Shown: positions 17,703-24,928 of the stretch, in pieces
Numbering within the stretch: the first letter of the stretch is position 1
Layout: every line of letters begins with the position of its first letter
DNA from: Neorhizobium sp. JUb45
GTDB taxonomy: Bacteria; Pseudomonadota; Alphaproteobacteria; Rhizobiales; Rhizobiaceae
Direction: 5' to 3'
DNA: 64,000 nucleotides
Assembly: GCF_004343585.1 (NCBI RefSeq)
Contig: NZ_SLYW01000002.1
Coordinates: 930,001 to 994,000, forward strand
The notes under the pieces: model-generated
What the model saw: only the letters and a program-made list of their open reading frames with translations
The model's database searches: none
What the model was told of the DNA's origin: nothing
Program-made: the position numbers and the translations under genes

Positions 17703-17990
17703 ATGATGAAATCTCCCCCGCATCCCGGTGAGCTGCTCCGCGAGGACGTTCTTGTGCCGCTCCGGCTTTCCGTCACGGCAGCTGCCGAGAGGCTCGGAAT
17801 GTTGCGCGTGGCGCTGTCGCGGGTATTGCATGGCCGCGCGGCAATCAGCCCGGATCTAGCAGTGCGTCTGGAAAGGGCTGGTGCCAGTACGGCACGTGCG
17901 TGGCTGGCCATGCAGGCCAATTATGACCTGTCGCAGGCCATGCAGCGTGAGCAGCCGGAAATCCGGCGCTTGGATGACGAGGCCGCGTGA
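17703..17990 (+). CDS. higA: HigA-type antitoxin (XRE helix-turn-helix)
   Basis: 95 residues with the HigA signature: PPHPGELLREDVLVPL, then a helix-turn-helix with AAERLGMLRVALSRVLHGRAAISPDL, then the dimer end GASTARAWLAMQANYDL. ATG 17703 has AAGGAGCG upstream and follows the higB remnant by 12 bases. It normally neutralises HigB and represses the operon. Here the partner is frameshifted, so only DNA binding may remain. Confidence 0.9.
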   Translation: MMKSPPHPGELLREDVLVPLRLSVTAAAERLGMLRVALSRVLHGRAAISPDLAVRLERAGASTARAWLAMQANYDLSQAMQREQPEIRRLDDEAA

Positions 17991-18053
17991 ATTCATTGAT
18001 CTTGCCAGCCTGACGCTTCCGTGGCTTGCTGCGGTTTTCCGGGAGGGGATTTC

Positions 18054-18686
18054 ATGTCGCTCGAACACTGGCTTGCTTTCGTTGCTGCTTCGGCGGTTCT
18101 TCTGGCCATTCCCGGTCCGACTATTCTTCTGGTCATTTCCTATTCGCTCAGCCACGGACGCAAGGTCGCCAGTGCGACGGTGGCAGGCGTGGCGCTCGGT
18201 GATTTCACCGCCATGACCGCCTCGATGCTGGGACTTGGCGCCTTGCTGGCGACCTCGGCAATGCTGTTCACGCTGCTGAAATGGGTTGGCGCCGGTTATC
18301 TGATCTATCTCGGTATCAAGCTTTGGCGTGCGCCCGTGGCAGGGCAGGCCGTCGATGCGGGAGAGAATGCGCCAGCAGTGCGGCCGCTAAAAGTGTTTCT
18401 GCACACCTATGCCGTCACCGCGCTCAATCCGAAAAGTATCGTGTTTTTCGTGGCTTTCCTGCCGCAGTTTCTCGATCTGGCAAAACCGCTGTTGTTCCAG
18501 ATGGCCGTCTTCGAAGTGACATTCCTTGTGCTGGCCACAATCAACGCAGCACTTTATGGCCTGCTGGCATCGATGGCTCGCGACACGATCCGCAAGCCAA
18601 AAGTCCAGACGATCGTCAATCGCACCGGCGGTTCGCTGATGATCGGGGCAGGGCTGTTGTCGCTGGGCCTCAAACGCGCGGCTTGA
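18054..18686 (+). CDS. LysE/RhtB family amino-acid exporter
   Basis: 210 residues with about six hydrophobic segments. The family motif AIPGPTILLVISYSLSHGRK is at residues 18-37, and WVGAGYLIYLGIKLW and YAVTALNPKSIVFFVAFLPQF follow, all hallmarks of LysE/RhtB exporters of homoserine, threonine or lysine. The substrate cannot be read from sequence. The start at 18054 is preceded by GGGAGGGG at 6 bases. Confidence 0.9.
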   Translation: MSLEHWLAFVAASAVLLAIPGPTILLVISYSLSHGRKVASATVAGVALGDFTAMTASMLGLGALLATSAMLFTLLKWVGAGYLIYLGIKLWRAPVAGQAVDAGENAPAVRPLKVFLHTYAVTALNPKSIVFFVAFLPQFLDLAKPLLFQMAVFEVTFLVLATINAALYGLLASMARDTIRKPKVQTIVNRTGGSLMIGAGLLSLGLKRAA

Positions 18687-18843
18687 AAGCTGCAAATGCA
18701 AAGACTGTGCATTTCGCCTCTTGCACCGCGAAACGAATCCCGATCTCTGTTATAGGCACGGAGAGCGTTTGGCGCTCTTGCGCTGCCATGTGCAGCGATA
18801 ACAAAGATATCAATCCGTTAGCGATATAGACGAGGGCAGTGCA

Positions 18844-20367
18844 TTGCAGGTCGGCATCGATATGGGCAACCTGGCAGGAGGGGACGCCGCCAAGCTCGAT
18901 ATCGAGGAGCTGCTGGCGACGCGTCTTCTTGTCCAGGGCAATTCCGGGTCCGGAAAGTCGCATCTTCTGCGCCGTCTTCTGGAGCAGTCCGCCCCTTGGG
19001 TGCAGCAGGTCGTCATCGATCCTGAAGGCGATTTCGTCACTCTGGCCGACAAGTTTGGCCATGTCGTGGTCGATGGTGAGCGCACCGAGGCTGAGCTTGC
19101 CGGCATTGCCAACCGTATCCGCAAGAACCGCGTCTCCTGCGTGCTGACGCTCGAAGGCCTCGATCTCGAAGAGCAGATGCGCGCTGCCGCCGCTTTCCTG
19201 AACGGCCTGTTCGATGCCGACCGTGATTTCTGGTATCCGGTTCTGGTCGTGGTCGATGAAGCGCAGATGTTTGCGCCATCGGTTGGCGGTGACGTCTCCG
19301 AAGATGCGCGAAAAATGTCGCTCGGCGCGATGACCAACCTGATGTGTCGTGGCCGTAAGCGTGGTCTGGCCGGGGTCATCGCCACCCAGCGTCTGGCAAA
19401 GCTTGCCAAGAACGTCGCGGCTGAAGCCTCCAACTTCCTGATGGGTCGTACCTTTCTCGATATCGACATGGCGCGCGCCGCCGATCTGCTCGGCATGGAT
19501 CGTCGTCAGGCAGAAATGTTCCGCGATCTGAAGCGCGGCAATTTTGTCGCGCTCGGCCCGGCCCTGTCGCGCCGTCCGTTGCCGATCGTCATCGGCACGG
19601 TGGAAACTTCTGCGCGTTCGTCCAGCCCCAAGCTGATGCCGCTGCCGGATGCGCCGCAGGATGTCGAAGACCTGATCTTTACGCCCGACCCCGAAGAATT
19701 TTCGCGCCCGTTGACCGCTGTGCGCCGCCCGACGCCTACGCCGCGCCCGACAACCGATATTCTGGCCGAGCTTTCTCGCTCGACGCCGGCCGTGATGCAG
19801 CCTTCGCCGTCTGAGCCGCGTGTACCGGTGCCGGAACTGTCGGAGGAGGAGCGGGAAGAGCGCCTTATGGCGGTGATGGCGGAAATCCTCGACGATCCGC
19901 AATCGGCCTATCGCACCGATGCCGTTCTCTATCAGGATTTTCTGGTGCGCGCCCGCATGCGCCGCCTGCCCGGATCGCCGATCTCGCTCAGCGATTTCCG
20001 CCGCCGCACGGCGATTGCCCGTTCAGGCGTAGATGCGACCATGGCAACGAGTGAAGCCTGGGCGACTGTGCTTTCGCTGTCCAACGGCGTTTCGGACGAC
20101 CTTCAGGGCGTGTTCCTGATGATGGCGAAAGCGGCGCTCGGGGCTGAGCCTTGCCCGTCCGACGCCCGTATCGCCCGTGCTTACGGCACCCATTCCGCCC
20201 GCCGCGCCCGCCGCCTGCTGGGGTATTTCGAGGAGCAGGGGCTGATCGTCGTGCATGCGGATTTTTCCGGAAAACGTATCGTCGCTTTCCCCGATCTGCA
20301 GGCCGAAACGGCACCGGGCAGCGCCGAAGCGCCTGACGAGGGTGACCTCAAGATCGCGGCCGAGTAG
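18844..20367 (+). CDS. HerA-like / DUF87 ATP-binding protein
   Basis: 507 residues. Walker A is GNSGSGKS at 32-39, and Walker B VLVVVDEAQ has Asp138-Glu139. MCRGRKRGLAGVIATQRLAKL resembles the sensor/arginine region of HerA-FtsK type P-loop ATPases. A Pro-rich linker at about 290-330 leads to a C-terminal domain (about 340-490) that looks like a winged helix (RAYGTHSARRARRLLGYFEEQG). HerA partners such as NurA or SIR2 are not nearby. The apparent start is TTG 18844 behind GAGG; ATG at 18862 is an alternative. Confidence 0.8.
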   Translation: MQVGIDMGNLAGGDAAKLDIEELLATRLLVQGNSGSGKSHLLRRLLEQSAPWVQQVVIDPEGDFVTLADKFGHVVVDGERTEAELAGIANRIRKNRVSCVLTLEGLDLEEQMRAAAAFLNGLFDADRDFWYPVLVVVDEAQMFAPSVGGDVSEDARKMSLGAMTNLMCRGRKRGLAGVIATQRLAKLAKNVAAEASNFLMGRTFLDIDMARAADLLGMDRRQAEMFRDLKRGNFVALGPALSRRPLPIVIGTVETSARSSSPKLMPLPDAPQDVEDLIFTPDPEEFSRPLTAVRRPTPTPRPTTDILAELSRSTPAVMQPSPSEPRVPVPELSEEEREERLMAVMAEILDDPQSAYRTDAVLYQDFLVRARMRRLPGSPISLSDFRRRTAIARSGVDATMATSEAWATVLSLSNGVSDDLQGVFLMMAKAALGAEPCPSDARIARAYGTHSARRARRLLGYFEEQGLIVVHADFSGKRIVAFPDLQAETAPGSAEAPDEGDLKIAAE

Positions 20368-20370
20368 TTT

Positions 20371-20805
20371 TTAGATCTCGATGATGTGGAGCGCATCGCG
20401 TCCACCGATGACGGCTTGCGCGCGGATGTGCCTGTCGAATGTGGCGAAATACCCTCGGTAGCTGCGGGCGAGGCCCAGAAGATAGATATCTGTTACCTGT
20501 TTGTGCGAGATCATCTCGTCAGTCCGAAAAATGCTGTCGTCCAGCAGGCTGATGCAGTCATTCCAGAAGACATGGCCGCTCATTTGTCGCAGCATCGCTA
20601 ACATCTGTATTACCAAGGCGGGAGACTTGGTGCTGTTGGGATAGCGTGGATTGGATACGATCCTGACCAGGCCGTTTTCTGTGATCGCGCAGCTTGCCCA
20701 GCCGTTGGCCCCGTTCCGTCCCAGCCAGCGATGAGCAACATCGTGGTTTTCATGGTGGCGGTCGGCCAAAGCGATCAGAACATTGACGTCCAGTAGTGAG
20801 GTCAA
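20371..20805 (-). CDS. vapC: VapC-type PIN-domain toxin
   Basis: 144 residues of the PIN-domain ribonuclease family. The acidic metal-binding residues are visible as Asp6 in LLDVNVLIALAD, Glu43 in ITENGLVRI, the Asp of VTDIYLLGLA and the Asp of FATFDRHI. It would cleave RNA when free of antitoxin. The start appears to be TTG overlapping the antitoxin stop in a TTGA arrangement, because the family N-terminus begins there. It converges with the HerA-like gene, with 3 bases between the stops. Confidence 0.88.
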   Translation of the reverse strand: MTSLLDVNVLIALADRHHENHDVAHRWLGRNGANGWASCAITENGLVRIVSNPRYPNSTKSPALVIQMLAMLRQMSGHVFWNDCISLLDDSIFRTDEMISHKQVTDIYLLGLARSYRGYFATFDRHIRAQAVIGGRDALHIIEI

Positions 20806-21026
20806 TACTCGTCGTCCCTGAGCGCGTTGACAATATCAATCGTCACCGGCTTTGATCCAAACTGTTTGGGAATTAACGGAACCCCGTTTCTCATTTCCCA
20901 CCGCAATGGCGTCAGCGATTTGCGGGCAAGCTCTGATATGACGTCACCAATTTGCCGTTCCTCGCTCTCTGCGATTTTCTTCGCGGCCTCAAAAACGTCG
21001 TCATCGATGTCAAGGTTCATCTGCAT
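20802..21026 (-). CDS. vapB: VapB-type antitoxin
   Basis: 74 residues with an N-terminal ribbon-helix-helix look (MNLDIDDDVFEAAKKIAESE, then GDVISELARKSL) and a C-terminal region that would wrap the toxin. ATG 21026 is preceded by AAAGGTGATCC. It overlaps vapC by 4 bases, the usual order of antitoxin first. Its promoter is described separately. Confidence 0.88.
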   Translation of the reverse strand: MQMNLDIDDDVFEAAKKIAESEERQIGDVISELARKSLTPLRWEMRNGVPLIPKQFGSKPVTIDIVNALRDDEY

Positions 21027-21054
21027 GGATCACCTTTGGGCTGTCTGTCATATG

Positions 21055-21083
21055 ATTATACGCACAACTCTTCGATCCCTCAA
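21055..21083 (-). promoter_or_regulatory. vapBC promoter with overlapping palindrome
   Basis: On the minus strand a TTGAGG -35 box and a perfect TATAAT -10 box are separated by 17 bases. The palindrome TCATATGA at 21048-21055 touches the -10 box and is a candidate VapB operator. The transcript would start about 20 bases before the vapB ribosome site. Confidence 0.65.
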
Positions 21084-21095
21084 CGCATCGCGCAG

Positions 21096-21122
21096 TTGAC
21101 AATTCCATGACAGGCCCATAAA
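21096..21122 (+). promoter_or_regulatory. rpsD promoter
   Basis: TTGACA at 21096-21101 is a perfect -35 box. A weak -10 region (CATAAA/TAAACA) follows at about 15-17 bases. It is back-to-back with the vapBC promoter, the two -35 boxes lying 12 bases apart. It would start transcription near 21128-21130 and leave a leader of about 165 bases. Confidence 0.5.
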
Positions 21123-21161
21123 CACCGCGCCAGCGCCGGGTATCAAAGCCCGGTGTTTTAA
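21121..21161 (+). promoter_or_regulatory. Structured rpsD leader, attenuator-like hairpin
   Basis: Two alternative hairpins share the same bases. AACACCG (21121-21127) can pair with CGGTGTT (21151-21157), or CCGGG (21136-21140) with CCCGG (21149-21153). The second is followed by TGTTTTAAT, which resembles an intrinsic terminator inside the leader. Ribosomal protein S4 is an autoregulator in other bacteria; a regulatory role here is an inference. Confidence 0.35.
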
Positions 21162-21296
21162 TGACATGTCCCGTGGCACTCTCCGGTCGCTACCGTGAGA
21201 AGCCTGTCAGAACTTCTAAAACGAGGTTCAGAGGAGGGCGTGTTTCCTTCATCCGGTTTGGCAACAGACCGGTGTAACCGTTCGAAAGGAAATGCG

Positions 21297-21914
21297 ATGA
21301 GCAAGCGCGAATCGTCCAAGTACAAAATTGACCGCCGTATGGGCGAAAACATCTGGGGTCGTCCGAAGTCCCCGGTTAACCGCCGCGAATACGGCCCCGG
21401 CCAGCACGGCCAGCGCCGCAAGGGCAAGCTTTCGGACTTTGGTGTGCAGCTGCGCGCCAAGCAGAAGCTGAAGGGCTACTACGGCGACATCCGCGAGAAG
21501 CAGTTCCGCGCGACCTACGAAGAAGCCAACCGTCGCAAGGGCGACACCGGTGAAAACCTGATCGGTCTGCTGGAATCGCGTCTGGACGCCATCGTCTACC
21601 GCGCCAAGTTCGTACCGACGGTCTTCGCTGCCCGTCAGTTCGTCAACCACGGCCACGTCACGGTCAACGGCGTTCGCGTCAACATCGGTTCTTACCGTTG
21701 CAAGGCCGGCGACGTTATCGAAGTTCGCCAGAAGTCGAAGCAGCTGGTAACGGTTCTCGAAGCCGTTTCGCTCGCTGAACGCGACGTTCCGGACTATATC
21801 GAAGTCGACCACAACAAAATGGTTGCCACCTTCGCTCGCGTACCGTCGCTTTCGGATGTGCCGTACGCGGTCATCATGGAACCGTCGCTCGTCGTCGAAT
21901 TCTACTCGCGTTAA
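21297..21914 (+). CDS. rpsD: 30S ribosomal protein S4
   Basis: 205 residues. A primary 16S rRNA-binding protein of the 30S subunit. It shows the S4 N-terminus [32 protein letters not shown], and the S4 RNA-binding fold [20 protein letters not shown] with [10 protein letters not shown]. It ends VVEFYSR. ATG 21297 follows GAAAGGAAATGCG. Terminators follow in both directions. It is a stand-alone gene, as in many alphaproteobacteria, rather than part of the alpha operon. Confidence 0.97.
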   Translation: MSKRESSKYKIDRRMGENIWGRPKSPVNRREYGPGQHGQRRKGKLSDFGVQLRAKQKLKGYYGDIREKQFRATYEEANRRKGDTGENLIGLLESRLDAIVYRAKFVPTVFAARQFVNHGHVTVNGVRVNIGSYRCKAGDVIEVRQKSKQLVTVLEAVSLAERDVPDYIEVDHNKMVATFARVPSLSDVPYAVIMEPSLVVEFYSR

Positions 21915-21937
21915 TCGCGACGAAAATTTACGGAAAT

Positions 21938-21959
21938 GGCCCCGCAAGGGGCCGTTTTT
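21938..21959 (+). terminator. Terminator of rpsD
   Basis: GGCCCC-GCAA-GGGGCC stem-loop followed by GTTTTT, 24 bases past the rpsD stop. Confidence 0.88.
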
Positions 21960-21973
21960 GTATCTGCCATACG

Positions 21974-22006
21974 AAAAAGCCGCTTCCTTTCGGAGGCGGC
22001 TTTTTG
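21974..22006. terminator. Terminator between rpsD and the sthA pair, usable in both directions
   Basis: Inverted repeat AAAAAGCCGC...GCGGCTTTTT with additional inner pairing (TTCC/GGAG). It lies just past the stop of the leftward membrane-protein gene and backs up the rpsD terminator. Confidence 0.85.
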
Positions 22007-22023
22007 CGTTGGTGTTGTTTTTT

Positions 22024-22365
22024 CTATTGCTGCGACAGGCGGCGCTTGCGGATGATCCGGGCGATGACAAAGCCGGTCCAGACGAGGAAACAGATGAACC
22101 CGAGCGGCACCGTTGCCATGCCCAGCCAGCCGAGCACGAAGAGAAAAGCCAGAAGTTCTCCGATATCGGTGCCGAAGATGATGCACGGATAGCTGCCGGC
22201 TTCATCGACGCGGCAGCCAGCCGCATCCGCGACCGAGATGCTGGTGAGTGCCGAGATCAGCGGGAACAGTGCAAACAGCAGGATGACCGTCAGAGTGGCG
22301 AAATAGGCCAGCACCGGGTGGCGCTGGCCAAAACGCAAACGTTCCTTGCCGAGCGGTCGCCTCAC
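22024..22365 (-). CDS. Small inner-membrane protein downstream of sthA (unknown)
   Basis: 113 residues with two long hydrophobic stretches (YFATLTVILLFALFPLISAL and LGWLGMATVPLGFICFLVWT), the loop between them containing two cysteines (GCRVDEAGSYPCII). The C-terminus is basic (RIIRKRRLSQQ). It starts with ATG overlapping the sthA stop by 4 bases, so it is almost certainly translated from the same mRNA. No functional family is recognised. Confidence 0.75.
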   Translation of the reverse strand: MRRPLGKERLRFGQRHPVLAYFATLTVILLFALFPLISALTSISVADAAGCRVDEAGSYPCIIFGTDIGELLAFLFVLGWLGMATVPLGFICFLVWTGFVIARIIRKRRLSQQ

Positions 22366-23849
22366 TTGGTGGCGGCTTTTTTCTTCTGCGGCTCGGAGGT
22401 TTCGGCTGCAGTCACCTTTTCAGCGGGTTGGCCGGCGACGATTTCTTCCTTAGGCACAGGTGGGCCCATGCGGTTCCAGGCGTCGAGGCCGGCGATCTTG
22501 TAGGCTTCGGCAAGTGTGGGATAGTTGAAGGTGTTTTCGACGAAATATTCGACGGTGCCCTTGAGGTTGAGCACGGCCTGGCCGATGTGCACGAGCTCGG
22601 TCGCTGTTTCGCCGATGATATGGACGCCGAGAAGACGACGGGTCTTCAGCGAGAAGATCAGCTTCAGCATGCCGTTGTCGAGGCCCATGATGTGGCCGCG
22701 CGAGGTTTCGCGGAAACGCGCAATGCCGCATTCGTAGGGAATGCCGCGTTCCTTCATCTCTTCTTCCGTCAGGCCGCAAGTGGAAATTTCCGGCACGGCA
22801 TAGATGCCGTAAGGGAAGTATTTCTGCGGTTCCTTGGTGATGGCGCCGACGGCAACGCGGGCGGCAATGCGGCCCTGTTCCATCGAGGTCGAGGCAAGGC
22901 TCGGGAAGCCGACGACATCGCCGGCGGCAAAGATGCCGGGCACGGAGGTCTCGAATGTTTCCGGGTTAACGCGCAGGCGACCACGGCTGTCGGCTTCAAG
23001 GCCGGCGGCAGCAAGGTTCAGGCTGTCGGTGGCGCCGATGCGGCCTGCAGCAAACAGGACCATGTCGGCGATGATGCGGCGGCCGGTATCGACCGTCACG
23101 GAAACCTTGCCATCGGGCAGGCGCTCGACCTTTTCAGCCTTCTGGCCGAGCAGAAGCTTCATGTTGCGGTCGCGCAGCTGGTAGGTGAAGTCCTCGACGA
23201 TTTCCTTGTCGATGAAATCGAGCATGGTCGATTTCGGATCGATGACGGTGACGGCGGTGTCGAGCGCGGAGAAGATGGTGGCATATTCGATGCCGATGAC
23301 GCCGGCGCCGATAACCACCAGCGAGCGCGGCAGGCGCGCGATATCCAGCAGCTCGTCACTGTCGAGAACGGTCTCGTTGTCGAACGGGATGTAATCGGGG
23401 CGGAACGGCTTTGTGCCGACGGCGAGCAGGATGCTGTTGCCATTGACGTGCAGGATTTCGCCGTCGTCCTTTTCGATCGCCAGCGTGTCCTTGGCGACGA
23501 ATGTCGCCTTGCCGCGCATGAGATGGACGCGGTTGCGGGAGAACTGGTGCTCAAGGACCTCGACTTCGTGGTCGAGCGTGATCAGCAGGCGGCGGCGCAG
23601 ATCTTCGGCGCTGATCTCCTGCTTGACGCGGTAGGAGAGGCCGTAAAAGCCACGCTCTCGCCAGCCGGAAAGATTGAGTGCCGTCTCACGCAGCGTCTTG
23701 GACGGGATGGTGCCGGTGTGGACGGAGACGCCGCCGACACGTTTGCCCTGTTCGATGACAAGGACTTTCTTGTCCAGCTTTGCGGCCTGTATGGCTGCGC
23801 GGCGGCCTGCTGGGCCGCTGCCGACGACGATCAGATCATAATGGTTCAT
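22362..23849 (-). CDS. sthA: Soluble pyridine nucleotide transhydrogenase (Si-specific)
   Basis: 495 residues. A flavoprotein that moves hydride between NADPH and NAD. The FAD motif is VVGSGPAGRRAAIQAAKL. The usual disulphide of the family is absent: the active segment reads VHTGTIPSKTLRE, without the CxxxxC pair of lipoamide dehydrogenase, which is the diagnostic of SthA. The NAD(P) site is VVIGAGVIGIEYA and the dimerisation domain ends HIGQAVLNLKGTVEYF. A Lys/Ala-rich tail extends the C-terminus by about 30 residues. It overlaps the small membrane gene downstream. Confidence 0.95.
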   Translation of the reverse strand: MNHYDLIVVGSGPAGRRAAIQAAKLDKKVLVIEQGKRVGGVSVHTGTIPSKTLRETALNLSGWRERGFYGLSYRVKQEISAEDLRRRLLITLDHEVEVLEHQFSRNRVHLMRGKATFVAKDTLAIEKDDGEILHVNGNSILLAVGTKPFRPDYIPFDNETVLDSDELLDIARLPRSLVVIGAGVIGIEYATIFSALDTAVTVIDPKSTMLDFIDKEIVEDFTYQLRDRNMKLLLGQKAEKVERLPDGKVSVTVDTGRRIIADMVLFAAGRIGATDSLNLAAAGLEADSRGRLRVNPETFETSVPGIFAAGDVVGFPSLASTSMEQGRIAARVAVGAITKEPQKYFPYGIYAVPEISTCGLTEEEMKERGIPYECGIARFRETSRGHIMGLDNGMLKLIFSLKTRRLLGVHIIGETATELVHIGQAVLNLKGTVEYFVENTFNYPTLAEAYKIAGLDAWNRMGPPVPKEEIVAGQPAEKVTAAETSEPQKKKAATK

Positions 23850-24038
23850 AAAAAACTCCGGCTTCTGGTGCTCGGTCGAGTTCGCAATATGGCGACCAAT
23901 TGTCGCAATATCTACTCTATTTTTCTGAACGTTTGATTGCGCCCGGCAGAAATTTTACGCACCTGCACATCGTTTGTGCAGCGCAAAAAAATGATGAAAA
24001 TCTAGCTTGACGCAAACGTTAAAATGTCTTTGTCTGGG

Positions 24039-24055
24039 ACCAATTCAAGATTGGT
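24039..24055 (+). promoter_or_regulatory. Candidate operator of the GntR-family regulator
   Basis: A perfect 6-bp inverted repeat, ACCAAT and ATTGGT, around a 5-base centre, located 18 bases before the GTG start of the gntR gene. Size and position fit FadR-subfamily operators. A CTTGAC-type -35 box lies just upstream at 24006-24011, but no good -10 box is seen. Confidence 0.5.
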
Positions 24056-24073
24056 TCAGTAAATGGTCCGCCG

Positions 24074-24844
24074 GTGAGCGAAGTATCCCATGACAATTCG
24101 GCCTACGCCCTGGAGCGCCTGCGGGCGCTGATCGCCAGTGGTGACCTCGCCGATGACAAGCTGCCGACCGAACGCGCTCTTTCCGAGATGATGGGGGTGG
24201 GCCGTCGCTCCGTACGCCGCGCGCTCGAAGTGCTGGAATCGGAAGGCCTGATCTGGCGCCGTCAGGGGGCAGGGACCTTCGTTGGTGAAAAGCCCGATGG
24301 CTGGAGCAGCCATGTCGAGGCGCTGGTGGCCGGCACGGACATCATGGAAATCATGGAGGTGCGCCTGCGCATCGAGCCGCAGCTGGCGCAACTGGCGGCG
24401 CTTCGGGCAAAACCGGCAGAGATTGAGCGTATGCGGGCGTTGGCGGAAAAAATCGGCCAGAGCACGGATGCCGATTCCAAGGAGCTTTGGGATGGCGCGC
24501 TGCATCGGCAGATCGCCCAGAGTGCCGGAAACCAGCTTTTTCTGTCGATCTTCGATGTCATCAACCGCATCCGTCAGGATGCGGCGTGGCAGTCGATCCG
24601 CGAGCGTGCCCGTCGCGTCGGGAAGAATCCGCGTGCCTCATATCTGCAGCATCATGCCATCGTCGATGCGATCGCGGAGCGTGACCCGGGCAAGGCGAGC
24701 GAAGCGATGCGGCTGCATCTCTTGATGCACCAGGAACGACTTATCCGTGCAACCTCACTCGATGCCGCCGGACTTACGGACAAGGAGATTGCTGCGTTGG
24801 AAATCATTGATGACGAGGGAGATCGTCTCAGCGCCGCATCCTGA
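24074..24844 (+). CDS. GntR-family transcriptional regulator (FadR-like)
   Basis: 256 residues. The N-terminal winged helix contains DDKLPTERALSEMMGVGRRSVRRALEVLE and ends RRQGAGTFV, the classic GntR signature. The C-terminal FCD-type all-helical effector domain has EVRLRIEPQLAQLAALRA, then LHRQIAQSAGN and a late HHAIVDAI histidine typical of the metal site. It starts at GTG 24074; no ATG fits. It heads the ABC/gamma-glutamyltransferase cluster and is the obvious candidate for its control. Confidence 0.9.
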   Translation: MSEVSHDNSAYALERLRALIASGDLADDKLPTERALSEMMGVGRRSVRRALEVLESEGLIWRRQGAGTFVGEKPDGWSSHVEALVAGTDIMEIMEVRLRIEPQLAQLAALRAKPAEIERMRALAEKIGQSTDADSKELWDGALHRQIAQSAGNQLFLSIFDVINRIRQDAAWQSIRERARRVGKNPRASYLQHHAIVDAIAERDPGKASEAMRLHLLMHQERLIRATSLDAAGLTDKEIAALEIIDDEGDRLSAAS

Positions 24845-24928
24845 ACCGTCGAAATGCCTGCCGCACCTTTTCGGGCGGCCAAAAAGAACAATGCCGACAC
24901 AGAGATAAATCAGACCAGAGGAACGAAC

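Noticed and set aside
17384..21026. Defence island formed by higBA, the HerA-like ATPase and vapBC
   Set aside because: The modules are separated by an exporter and face different ways; no nuclease, effector or mobility gene connects them.
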